From positions 1 to 7,398 of the forward strand of contig CAAECP010000084.1 in NCBI GenBank assembly GCA_900754385.1: a stretch of DNA of 7,398 nucleotides, given 5' to 3'. The stretch comes from an uncultured Collinsella sp. (GTDB lineage Bacteria; Actinomycetota; Coriobacteriia; Coriobacteriales; Coriobacteriaceae). The position numbers and the translations under genes are program-made. The notes beneath the pieces were generated by a model. It had not been told where the DNA came from, made no database searches, and saw only the letters and a list, made by a program, of their open reading frames with translations. Shown piece after piece: positions 1 to 7,323 of the stretch. Position 1 is the stretch's first letter; each line of letters opens with the position of its first letter.

Positions 1-405
1 ATCGAGTGGGTGGATCCGCGCCACGAGTCCATCGCATGGGCCGTGCTGGCAACGCCGCCGGGAACCGATCCTGCAGCCTGCATGGATGCGGCGCGCTCAG
101 TGTGTCCCGATGCGGCAACGCTTGTGAGTGCCGGGCGCATCTCGGCGACGAGCAAGCACCCCACCGAGACGAACATCGTGTTTATGCTCGATACGCTCGA
201 GCTCTACACCATCAAGCGTCGCATGCGTGCCGCACAGGCCAAGCTGCGCCAGGACCGTTCGCTCGATGATGAGGCCCGTCGTGCGCTGACCGTGCAGGCC
301 GCGCAGGACTCGCAGCGTCAGCGCGAACTGCAAAAGTCGATCGGCGGCGTGGCGGACCCGTTCCGTTTGATCGGCCTGGAGGCCGCAGGCACTGAACAAG
401 CCTAG
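1..405 (+). CDS. dnaG: DNA primase DnaG, C-terminal part (5' truncated by window)
   Basis: The frame is open from base 1 and ends at TAG 403-405, giving the last 134 residues of a longer protein. DnaG makes the RNA primers for replication, and its C-terminal domain docks on the replicative helicase DnaB. What is visible fits that helical C-terminal domain: a long charged, Arg/Gln-rich helical stretch (about residues 60-115, starting near DTLELYTIKRRMR) and no zinc finger or TOPRIM motif, which would lie upstream of the window. The catalytic part is therefore not seen. The call rests mainly on position, since dnaG directly before the primary sigma factor gene is a very conserved arrangement, plus the composition of the tail. 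The C-terminal domain diverges fast, so family recognition from this piece alone is moderate. An internal GTG at 10 is not a real start because the frame continues upstream. Confidence 0.8.
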   Translation: MEWVDPRHESIAWAVLATPPGTDPAACMDAARSVCPDAATLVSAGRISATSKHPTETNIVFMLDTLELYTIKRRMRAAQAKLRQDRSLDDEARRALTVQAAQDSQRQRELQKSIGGVADPFRLIGLEAAGTEQA

Positions 406-515
406 ATGTTGTGGTCAACCAGCGTATTCTCGCCTATATCCAGTCTTCTTTTTGGGTATAGACGTCAATGTGTGTGCTAAAGTATTGAGTCCTGTGGACT
501 ATGAAGGGAGAATCT
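406..515 (+). promoter_or_regulatory. dnaG-rpoD intergenic region with weak candidate promoter
   Basis: The best promoter candidate is an extended -10, TGC followed by TAAAGT at 478-483, which would start transcription near 490, about 25 bases before the rpoD start codon. No convincing -35 is present: TTGGGT at 452-457 is 20 bases away, which is too far. Upstream, CTATATCC (434-441) and GGGTATAG (454-461) can form an 8-bp stem with one G-U pair around a 12-base loop. It is too weak to call a terminator. rpoD may be read from both dnaG and this promoter. I see no small gene in the gap. Confidence 0.3.
504..510 (+). promoter_or_regulatory. Ribosome binding site that fixes the rpoD start
   Basis: AAGGGAG at 504-510 stands 5 bases before GTG 516. 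The in-frame ATG at 501 lies immediately before and overlaps the site region, and nothing resembling a Shine-Dalgarno precedes that ATG. The GTG is therefore preferred, and the ATG appears to be part of the leader. Confidence 0.7.
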
Positions 516-1871
<1,356 letters not shown>

Positions 1872-1879
1872 TCAAGCAA

Positions 1880-1915
1880 GAAGCGCCCTCAAGCACATCC
1901 GCTTGAGGGCGCTTC
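1880..1915 (+). terminator. Strong hairpin after rpoD, probable U-less terminator
   Basis: GAAGCGCCCTCAAGC (1880-1894) pairs perfectly with its reverse complement at 1901-1915, giving a 15-bp stem closed by a 6-base loop. It starts 8 bases after the rpoD stop codon, where a transcript end is expected. No T-run follows (the next bases are ATGTAG), so this is not a canonical intrinsic terminator. U-poor hairpin terminators have been proposed for actinobacteria. It could instead act mainly as an mRNA 3' end stabiliser. Confidence 0.6.
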
Positions 1916-1917
1916 AT

Positions 1918-1976
1918 GTAGTCGTTGGGGACGTTCTTGAATGACTGGTCGTTTAAGAACGTCCCCAATGATTAGG
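1918..1976 (+). repeat. REP-like 26-bp hairpin with GTAG at its foot
   Basis: TTGGGGACGTTCTT (1925-1938) is the exact reverse complement of 1955-1968. Pairing continues both ways with only G-U wobbles, so as RNA the span 1919-1944/1949-1974 forms 26 uninterrupted pairs around a CTGG loop. The tetranucleotide GTAG sits at the 5' foot (1918-1921). A short palindrome with a GTAG foot between genes resembles REP elements mobilised by RAYT transposases (TnpA_REP) in other bacteria. Family membership here is inferred from structure. No transposase gene lies in the window. Confidence 0.6.
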
Positions 1977-1988
1977 CCAATGATTAGG
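1965..1988 (+). repeat. 12-bp tandem direct repeat at the hairpin edge
   Basis: CCAATGATTAGG occurs twice with no spacer, at 1965-1976 and 1977-1988. The first copy includes the 3' end of the hairpin arm and the second lies outside it. No copy flanks the hairpin on its 5' side, so it is not a target-site duplication. Replication slippage at the hairpin is the simplest explanation. Confidence 0.85.
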
Positions 1989-1991
1989 TCG

Positions 1992-2040
1992 GAAAATTTC
2001 TTAAAAAAGTTCTTGCCCTGAGCTGATTCGTCCGTATAAT
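1992..2040 (+). promoter_or_regulatory. tRNA-Asn promoter, near-consensus sigma-70 type
   Basis: TTGCCC (2013-2018) and a perfect TATAAT (2035-2040) are separated by 16 bases. The stretch just upstream (1992-2012) is AT-rich with A- and T-tracts, as in an UP element for strong stable-RNA promoters. Transcription would start near 2047, about 24 bases before the first tRNA. It is the clearest promoter in the window and fits the sigma factor encoded upstream. Confidence 0.85.
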
Positions 2041-2070
2041 AAACTTCGTTGCTTGAGAGCACGCACCTAT

Positions 2071-2145
2071 TCCTCGGTAGCTCAATGGTAGAGCACGCGG
2101 CTGTTAACCGCGCTGTTGTAGGTTCGAGTCCTACCCGGGGAGCCA
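2071..2145 (+). tRNA. tRNA-Asn (GTT), copy 1
   Basis: The 75-base sequence folds as a complete cloverleaf. The acceptor stem is TCCTCGG (2071-2077) with CCGGGGA (2135-2141), and G is the discriminator at 2142. The D stem is GCTC/GAGC (2080-2083, 2091-2094). The anticodon stem CGCGG/CCGCG (2096-2100, 2108-2112) encloses the loop CTGTTAA with anticodon GTT at 2103-2105. The T stem GTAGG/CCTAC holds the loop TTCGAGT. CCA (2143-2145) is encoded. It reads asparagine codons AAC and AAT. It is probably co-transcribed with the identical copy downstream. Confidence 0.97.
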
Positions 2146-2178
2146 GAATTTTTCAGCCCTTTCTGTTGGGCTTTAAAT
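2146..2178 (+). other. tRNA spacer with small hairpin
   Basis: The 33-base spacer between the two tRNAs contains AGCCC (2155-2159) and GGGCT (2168-2172), a 5-bp stem with an 8-base loop, within T-rich sequence. It may mark processing of the dicistronic transcript or cause weak pausing. It is too weak to be called a terminator. Confidence 0.4.
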
Positions 2179-2253
2179 TCCTCGGTAGCTCAATGGTAGA
2201 GCACGCGGCTGTTAACCGCGCTGTTGTAGGTTCGAGTCCTACCCGGGGAGCCA
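2179..2253 (+). tRNA. tRNA-Asn (GTT), copy 2
   Basis: This copy is identical in all 75 bases to the one 108 bases upstream, including the encoded CCA (2251-2253). The anticodon GTT is at 2211-2213. The flanks of the two copies are unrelated, so the repeat covers just the tRNA. It has no promoter of its own in the 33-base spacer and is followed 6 bases later by a terminator stem, so the two tRNAs form a short transcription unit. Confidence 0.97.
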
Positions 2254-2259
2254 GGTTGT

Positions 2260-2289
2260 AAAACCCGTCGCTTATGCGGCGGGTTTTTT
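2260..2289 (+). terminator. Rho-independent terminator of the tRNA unit
   Basis: AAAACCCGTCGC (2260-2271) pairs with GCGGCGGGTTTT (2276-2287), with one T-G wobble and a TTAT loop. Six T residues run at 2284-2289. This is a textbook intrinsic terminator and separates the tRNA unit from the yloU operon. Confidence 0.92.
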
Positions 2290-2448
2290 CATGCCGCGAT
2301 CGCCGTTCGCGAACGTTACCATATCAACATTTCGTGTCGAGGATGTAATCCCGAGGCCCGCCACCTCAACATGGCGCGGTCGTTGTAGAATATTGCAATG
2401 ATTGCTCCCACGACATGGTGCCGCGAGCACCAAGAAAAGGAGATTCTT
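2290..2448 (+). promoter_or_regulatory. Leader region of the yloU-fakA-recG operon
   Basis: This gap should hold the operon promoter. The only reasonable -10 is TAGAAT at 2386-2391, with no recognisable -35 at the right distance, so the promoter call is weak. Two adjacent palindromes, GCGATCGC (2296-2303) and CGTTCGCGAACG (2304-2315), lie just after the tRNA terminator and could bind a regulator. Their half-site order (GTTC then GAAC) is opposite to a Gram-positive LexA box. AAAGGAG at 2436-2442 is the ribosome binding site, 6 bases before GTG 2449. The ATG at 2398 has no such site. Confidence 0.35.
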
Positions 2449-2805
2449 GTGTCTGAGACCATTAACGGCAGCCTGAGCGTCTCGAACGACGTTATTGCCG
2501 ATATTGCCGGTTATGCCGCGATGACGTGCTATGGCGTTGTCGGTATGGCTGAGCAGCTCCAGGGCGCCGAGAGCGTGCGCCTGCTTGCCGGTCAGCGCCT
2601 CCGCAAGGGCGTGCTTGTCTCCGCCGACGAGAACGGCCTTACGGTCGATCTTCACGTTGTGCTCGAGAACGGCGTCAACATGAAGTCCGTCTGCCACAAT
2701 CTTTCGAGCTCCGTTGCCTTCACTCTGCAGGAGATCGCCCAGATCGATCCCGCCAGCCTTAAGATCGGCATCCATATCGACGCGCTCAAGAGCCGTCTGA
2801 ACTAG
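2449..2805 (+). CDS. yloU: Asp23/Gls24 family protein (YloU-like)
   Basis: This is a 118-residue soluble protein of the Asp23/Gls24 (DUF322) family. No signal peptide or membrane segment is visible, so it should be cytoplasmic. The family pattern is clear. The first half has VSNDVIADIAGYAAM then YGVVGM at residues 11-33. The second half has the conserved stretch starting near KGVLV, the strand VDLHVVLENGVNM and a terminal IDPASLKIGIHI. Members are linked to alkaline stress and cell-envelope homeostasis, but the biochemical role of the YloU branch is not established. I chose GTG 2449 because AAAGGAG ends 6 bases before it; an ATG at 2398 would add 17 residues outside the family pattern. It sits 27 bases before fakA, the same pairing as yloU-yloV in Bacillus, which suggests a shared envelope or lipid-related role. 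Confidence 0.92.
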   Translation: MSETINGSLSVSNDVIADIAGYAAMTCYGVVGMAEQLQGAESVRLLAGQRLRKGVLVSADENGLTVDLHVVLENGVNMKSVCHNLSSSVAFTLQEIAQIDPASLKIGIHIDALKSRLN

Positions 2806-2814
2806 CATCCGAAA

Positions 2815-2820
2815 ACGGAG
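2815..2820 (+). promoter_or_regulatory. Distant ribosome binding site of fakA
   Basis: ACGGAG at 2815-2820 is the only purine-rich site before fakA. It stands 12 bases from ATG 2833, longer than the usual 5-9. No other in-frame ATG, GTG or TTG lies between the in-frame stop at 2803-2805 and this ATG, so the start stands. Expression may be lowered or depend on yloU translation. Confidence 0.5.
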
Positions 2821-2832
2821 ATTCAAATACCC

Positions 2833-4494
2833 ATGATTGCAAAGACCATTCGCACCTGTTTTCCGATCGCTGCGGCTGCCGTTTCCGACAAGGCCGAGGA
2901 GATCAACAAGCTCAACGTCTTCCCCGTACCCGACGGCGACACCGGCACCAACATGTCGCTCACGCTCGCTTCGGTGACCAAGGAGCTCTCCGCCCTTCCT
3001 GCCGACGCCGACATGGAAGCCATCGCCGGCGCCATCACCCACGGCTCCCTGATGGGTGCCCGCGGTAACTCCGGAGTCATCACCTCGCAGATTCTGCGCG
3101 GCGTGGCCGAGGGTCTTGTCTCTGCCGACGAGCCTATTACGTCCGCCAACATTGCCTTCGCCTTCCGTCGTGCCGTCAAGGTTGCCTTCCAGGCTGTCCG
3201 CAAGCCCATCGAGGGCACGATCCTCACGGTCCTGCGCGATGTCTCGACCAAGGCCGATGAGTGCGAGAAGAAGAAGTTCTCGGCCGAGGATGCGCTCGAT
3301 GCCATCGTCGTCGAGGCGTACCAGTCCGTCGCCCGCACGCCCGACCTGCTGCCCGTTCTGAAGGAGAACGGCGTGGTCGACTCCGGCGCCTTTGGCTTTG
3401 CCATCTTCCTGGAGAACTTTGTGGCTGCAGCACTTGGCCGCAGCACCGTTGTCGAGGATTTCTCCGCCACGTTTGATTCCGCTGGCTCTGCCCGCGACGC
3501 GGCCCTTGGTCGCGTTGAGATCGAGGCCAACGACGATTGGGAGGGCTCGGAGTTCCGCTACTGCAACGAGTTCCTGTTTAAGGCCGACGCCCCGTTTGAC
3601 GAGGACGAGTGCCTTAAGTTCCTAGGCTCCATGGGCGACTGTGAGCTGCTCGTGGGCGCCTATCCCGACTACAAGATCCATGTGCACTCCAATACCCCCA
3701 ACCTGGTGCTCGAGCACATGCTGCAGCTCGGTCAGATCTATGAGGTCTTTATCCACAACATGGAGATGGAGGCCCACGACCGTACCGCTAAGATCCACGA
3801 GGATCAGGAAAAGGCCGCCGAGCCCGCCAAGGCGCTGGGCTTTGTCGCCGTTGCCGCCGGTTCCGGCGAGGCCGACATCCTCAAGTCCCTTGGCGTCGAC
3901 GTGGTCGTCTCCGGTGGCCAGACTATGAATCCCTCGACCGCCGACCTGCTGGGCGCGGTGGACCAGGTCAACGCGACCTCGGTCATCATCTTGCCCAACA
4001 ACGGCAACATCCGCATGGCCGCTGAGGCTGCTGCCTCAGCCTGCACCGACAAGAAGGTCGCCGTCGTTCCCACCAAGACCGTCCCGCAGGCCTTCTCCGC
4101 GCTGTTCGCAGTCCTGCCCGATTCCGAGCTCGAGGATGCCGTCGCCGCCATGGTCGACGCCATCAGCGAGGTCCGCGATGGCGAGGTCACCCGCGCCGTG
4201 CGCGACTCCAGTGCCTCTGACGGTTCTCCGATTCACTCCGGTGACGTCATGGGTATCATCGCCGGCTCCATCGACGTGGTCGGCTCCGACGTGAAGCAGG
4301 TCACGCTCGACTGCATCAACCGCATGCAGGAGGAAGAGGAGGGCGACGCGCTGACGATTCTGGCCGGCGAGGAGCTGTCCGATGAGGCCTTCCAGGAGAT
4401 CGTCGACGCCATCGAGGAAGCTCAGCCCGACTTGGAGATTGACGCCCATCGTGGCGAGCAGCCGCTCTATCCCGTGATCTTCTCGATCGAGTAG
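2833..4494 (+). CDS. fakA: Fatty acid kinase ATP-binding subunit FakA (YloV family, DhaL domain)
   Basis: FakA phosphorylates a fatty acid held by a FakB (DegV-family) partner, giving acyl-phosphate for phospholipid synthesis. The 553-residue length is normal for the family. The N-terminal DhaL-like kinase domain (about 1-200) has NVFPVPDGDTGTN, whose aspartates D34 and D36 are the expected metal ligands, then GARGNSG at 75-81 and VVDSGAFGF at about 181-189. In many relatives the last motif reads DSGGQG or DAGGQG, so A186-F187 is a local variation. The middle domain has C244, H283 and H285 (in YKIHVHSNTP), matching the Cys/His/His zinc site known in Staphylococcus FakA. The C-terminal domain runs from about 310 to 553, with NNGNIRMAA and KTVPQAFSA. 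No fakB or plsX is in the window, so the partner must be elsewhere. recG follows 10 bases after the stop. Confidence 0.93.
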   Translation: MIAKTIRTCFPIAAAAVSDKAEEINKLNVFPVPDGDTGTNMSLTLASVTKELSALPADADMEAIAGAITHGSLMGARGNSGVITSQILRGVAEGLVSADEPITSANIAFAFRRAVKVAFQAVRKPIEGTILTVLRDVSTKADECEKKKFSAEDALDAIVVEAYQSVARTPDLLPVLKENGVVDSGAFGFAIFLENFVAAALGRSTVVEDFSATFDSAGSARDAALGRVEIEANDDWEGSEFRYCNEFLFKADAPFDEDECLKFLGSMGDCELLVGAYPDYKIHVHSNTPNLVLEHMLQLGQIYEVFIHNMEMEAHDRTAKIHEDQEKAAEPAKALGFVAVAAGSGEADILKSLGVDVVVSGGQTMNPSTADLLGAVDQVNATSVIILPNNGNIRMAAEAAASACTDKKVAVVPTKTVPQAFSALFAVLPDSELEDAVAAMVDAISEVRDGEVTRAVRDSSASDGSPIHSGDVMGIIAGSIDVVGSDVKQVTLDCINRMQEEEEGDALTILAGEELSDEAFQEIVDAIEEAQPDLEIDAHRGEQPLYPVIFSIE

Positions 4495-4504
4495 GCATCT
4501 GCCC

Positions 4505-6682
4505 ATGTCCGAGCTCTGCTCCGTGCCGCGCGTCTCGGAGCGCTTTGCCCAGAGCAATGCGCTCGACGAGGATATCGCGCGACTCAAATATGTTTCGGGT
4601 AAACGTGAGGAGGCCCTTCGCCGTCTGGGAATTAGGACGGTGGGGGACCTCCTTCTCCATATCCCTCATCGATACCTCGACTTTACCCGTTCGTGGTCCA
4701 TCGAGATGGCGCCCATCGGTACCGTGTGCACCATCATCGCCACGGTCGACCGCATCGTCCAAAAGCAGCCGCGTCCGCGCATGCAGGTGACCGAGGTATC
4801 GCTGGTGGACGAGACGGGCGTGTTGCAGGTCGCCTTTTTCCGCCAGCCCTGGATTGCCCAGCAGCTTAAACAGGGCGACCGCCTGGCCGTGATGGGCAAG
4901 GTCGAGTTTGCCTACGGTTTTAAGCAGATGGCCTCGCCGCACTTTGAAAAGCTCGATGACGGGCGTGCTGCGGGCACCATCCTGCCGGTCCATTACGTGA
5001 GCGATGGCGTGAGCCAGGCGTGGATGCGCCGCATCGTAAGCGGCGCGCTCGAGGTCGTCGGCAATCCGTTCGATCCGATTCCCGCGCCGCTGCGCGCAAA
5101 GCGGAAGCTCATGAGCAATGCCCGCGCGTTGCGTTCGATCCACTTTCCCTCGAGCATGGCTGAGCGCGACATCGCACGCCGGCGTCTTGCCTACGAGGAG
5201 TGCCTCTACCTGCAGCTGGCGCTGCGTCTGCGCAACGACGGCGGCCTGGTCGATGTGGTGCCCTATGCCCACACTGCGGGCGAGCATCTGGGCGCGCTTA
5301 AACAGGCCCTTCCGTTTTCGCTGAGCGACGAGCAGGAGGCCGCATTCCAAGACATCCTGCATGACATGTGCGATGGCGGGCGCGTGATGAACCGTCTGCT
5401 GCTGGGCGATGTCGGTACCGGTAAGACCGCCGTTGCCGCCTGCGCGCTGGCTGTGGCTGCCGATAGCGGCACACAGGCCTGCGTTATGGCGCCCACGGGC
5501 GTGCTGGCGCGCCAATATGCCGATAAGACCGGCCCTCTGCTCTCGCAGGCCGGCATGTCCTGGGCGCTTCTGACGGGCGCCACGCCGGCCGCAGAGCGCG
5601 AGCGCATCCATGCCCAGCTGGAATCGGGCGAGCTTGACGTGCTCTTTGGCACCCATGCGGTGCTTTCGGATGACTTTGCGTTCAAGCATCTGTCGCTTGT
5701 TGTCATCGACGAGCAGCACCGCTTTGGCGTTGGCCAGCGCAACGCCCTACGCGCGAAGGGCCCCGGTGCCGATCTGCTCGTTATGACGGCAACGCCCATC
5801 CCGCGTACGCTGGCGCTTTCGGTCTACGGCGATCTGGATACGAGCATCATCCGCCATCGGCCCGTCCCTGGCGCTGGCGTGTCGACACGCGTGCTCACCG
5901 AGTCGAGTCGCGACCTCGCCTATGGCGCCATCCGCGAGGCGCATGAAAAGGGTCAGCAGGCCTACGTGATTTGTCCGCTCGTGGAGCCGAGTGACTCGGC
6001 CGATGAGCTGGAAGACGTGCCCGGTATCGCCCGCGACGACGAGGGCCGCGTGACGGTCCCCGTGCCACTGCACGATACGGCAACCGAGCTTGACCGCCTG
6101 CGTCTGGCGTTGCCGGGTCTTGCCATCGAGCGCCTTCACGGCCGTATGCCAGCGGGGGAGAAGGATCGGGTCATCGATGCCTTCAAGCGTGGCGAGATCG
6201 ACGTGCTCGTCTCGACTACGGTGGTCGAGGTGGGCGTCGATGTGCCTAACGCCACCGTTATGGTCATCGAGAACGGTGAGCGCTTTGGCTTGGCGGCCTT
6301 GCACCAGCTGCGCGGTCGCGTGGGCCGCGGCAGCGTGTCGGGCACCTGCCTGGTTATGACGCACTCCAAGGGCAACGGCGGCGCATCGGCGGCGCAAGAC
6401 CGTCTCCAGTCGCTCGAAAAGACCTCGGACGGCTTTACGCTCGCCCAAATGGACCTGCGTTTGCGCCACGAGGGCGAAATCCTGGGGTACCGCCAGCATG
6501 GTGGTGTGACCCTGCGCTTTGTCGACCTGGATGCCGACGAGGAGCTGATCGAGTGGGCCCATTTGGACGCGGTCGAGCTCTTGCGGTATGCTTGCACCCT
6601 TGACTCCGTGGCGACGCGCCCTCTGCGCGATGCGGTCGCCATGCGATATCGACACATTTTTAAGGAGGTCAGCGGAGGATGA
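4505..6682 (+). CDS. recG: ATP-dependent DNA helicase RecG
   Basis: RecG is a monomeric double-stranded DNA translocase that remodels stalled forks and Holliday junctions. At 725 residues it is slightly longer than the E. coli protein (693). The N-terminal wedge/OB part includes TVGDLLLHIPHRY at about 45-57. Helicase motif I is GDVGTGKT at 301-308 (Walker lysine K307), motif II is DEQH at 402-405, motif III is TATPIPRT, motif V is STTVVEVGVDVP and motif VI is QLRGRVGRG at 601-609. All catalytic motifs are intact. The C-terminal TRG signature is altered: residues 654-666 read RHEGEILGYRQHG where most RecG have RGPGE-LG-RQ-G. An acidic insertion (ELEDVPGIARDDEG) lies between the helicase lobes' motifs III and V. 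ATG 4505 has no clear ribosome binding site, so translation is probably coupled to fakA, 10 bases upstream. Its stop overlaps the rsmD start (ATGA). Confidence 0.97.
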   Translation: MSELCSVPRVSERFAQSNALDEDIARLKYVSGKREEALRRLGIRTVGDLLLHIPHRYLDFTRSWSIEMAPIGTVCTIIATVDRIVQKQPRPRMQVTEVSLVDETGVLQVAFFRQPWIAQQLKQGDRLAVMGKVEFAYGFKQMASPHFEKLDDGRAAGTILPVHYVSDGVSQAWMRRIVSGALEVVGNPFDPIPAPLRAKRKLMSNARALRSIHFPSSMAERDIARRRLAYEECLYLQLALRLRNDGGLVDVVPYAHTAGEHLGALKQALPFSLSDEQEAAFQDILHDMCDGGRVMNRLLLGDVGTGKTAVAACALAVAADSGTQACVMAPTGVLARQYADKTGPLLSQAGMSWALLTGATPAAERERIHAQLESGELDVLFGTHAVLSDDFAFKHLSLVVIDEQHRFGVGQRNALRAKGPGADLLVMTATPIPRTLALSVYGDLDTSIIRHRPVPGAGVSTRVLTESSRDLAYGAIREAHEKGQQAYVICPLVEPSDSADELEDVPGIARDDEGRVTVPVPLHDTATELDRLRLALPGLAIERLHGRMPAGEKDRVIDAFKRGEIDVLVSTTVVEVGVDVPNATVMVIENGERFGLAALHQLRGRVGRGSVSGTCLVMTHSKGNGGASAAQDRLQSLEKTSDGFTLAQMDLRLRHEGEILGYRQHGGVTLRFVDLDADEELIEWAHLDAVELLRYACTLDSVATRPLRDAVAMRYRHIFKEVSGG
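6662..6668 (+). promoter_or_regulatory. Strong ribosome binding site for rsmD inside recG
   Basis: AAGGAGG at 6662-6668 precedes ATG 6679 by 10 bases, and a second GGAGG (6674-6678) touches the ATG. The perfect distal site supports the ATGA overlap start. Confidence 0.75.
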
Positions 6683-7323
6683 GAATCATCGGCGGCGAAT
6701 GGCGCGGTCGTAAGATCGAGGAGCCCCGTGGTCGCGATGTCACCCGCCCCACGACCGATCGCGTGCGCGAGGCATGCGCATCTATGGTCATGTCGGCATT
6801 CGACTTCGATCTGGACGAGGTCCGCGTGCTGGACGCCTTTGGCGGCTCCGGCGCCTTAGGGTTAGAGATGCTCTCTCGTGGGGCCCGCTCGCTCACGACG
6901 TTTGAGATCGATCGCAACGCCGCGCGGCTCATTACCAAGAATATCGAGTCGCTCTGCCGTGACCGTGCGCGTTGGCGCGTGGTCACGGGCGACATGCTGG
7001 TGAGTGCCTCGCGCGGTCGTGTACCAGGCGGCCCCTTTGATCTGGTCCTGCTCGACCCGCCCTATGCTTTTGGTGCCGAGCCGGTCGAGGAGCTGCTGCA
7101 GGACCTGGCTCAGCAGGGTATGCTTGCGTCTGGCGCTTACGCCCTGTTTGAGCATGCCGCCGCCGATGCGGGCGCGCATCCGGCAGGCTTTGAGACTGTA
7201 CGTGAGAAGCGCTACGGCATTACCTCGGTCGACCTGCTCCGTTGGGTCGGCGATAGCAAGGACGGCGGCACTGATGCTAACGAAAATGACGAGGCAGTAT
7301 CCCCGGAGGACGCCCATGAATGA
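6679..7323 (+). CDS. rsmD: 16S rRNA (guanine966-N2)-methyltransferase RsmD
   Basis: RsmD methylates the exocyclic N2 of G966 of 16S rRNA, using S-adenosylmethionine, in the assembling small subunit. The 214-residue protein shows the family signatures in order: MRIIGGEWRGRKI at the start, RPTTDRVREA at 23-32, the SAM-binding motif VLDAFGGSGALGLE at 50-63 with the acidic FEID at 75-78, and the N-methyltransferase motif DPPY at 126-129. RsmD proteins usually end soon after the strand equivalent to ITSVDLLRW. Here an acidic, low-complexity tail of roughly 25 residues follows (about 190-214, with GGTDANENDEAVSPEDAHE), and its last codons cover the ribosome binding site and start codon of coaD. The tail is probably disordered and not needed for catalysis. 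The rsmD-coaD pairing is widespread in bacteria. Translation starts at an ATGA overlap with recG. Confidence 0.95.
   Translation: MRIIGGEWRGRKIEEPRGRDVTRPTTDRVREACASMVMSAFDFDLDEVRVLDAFGGSGALGLEMLSRGARSLTTFEIDRNAARLITKNIESLCRDRARWRVVTGDMLVSASRGRVPGGPFDLVLLDPPYAFGAEPVEELLQDLAQQGMLASGAYALFEHAAADAGAHPAGFETVREKRYGITSVDLLRWVGDSKDGGTDANENDEAVSPEDAHE

Noticed and set aside
434..461. Hairpin CTATATCC/GGGTATAG as a dnaG terminator
   Set aside because: An 8-bp A/T-rich stem with a wobble and a 12-base loop is too unstable, and the T-run lies in its loop instead of after it.
2071..2253. Tandem tRNA-Asn genes as an attachment site of an integrated element
   Set aside because: Both copies are complete, only 33 bases apart, with no integrase gene or foreign DNA between or beside them; ordinary tandem duplication explains them.
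2049..2261. Plus-strand 70-codon frame over the tRNA pair
   Set aside because: It reads straight through both tRNA genes, and its repeated peptide is a translation of tRNA sequence often misannotated as protein.
2304..2315. CGTTCGCGAACG as a LexA (SOS) box upstream of the recG operon
   Set aside because: The Gram-positive LexA box has GAAC first and GTTC second around a 4-base centre; here the order is reversed and the centre too short.
4316..5719. Minus-strand frame of 467 codons across the end of fakA and the start of recG
   Set aside because: It spans two unrelated real genes and their junction, which a real antisense gene would be unlikely to do, and its Arg/His/Ala-rich product shows no recognisable motif.
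5747..6655. Minus-strand frame of 302 codons opposite recG
   Set aside because: It covers helicase motifs III to VI and the TRG motif on the opposite strand; no start signal, no family pattern, composition typical of a codon-bias shadow.
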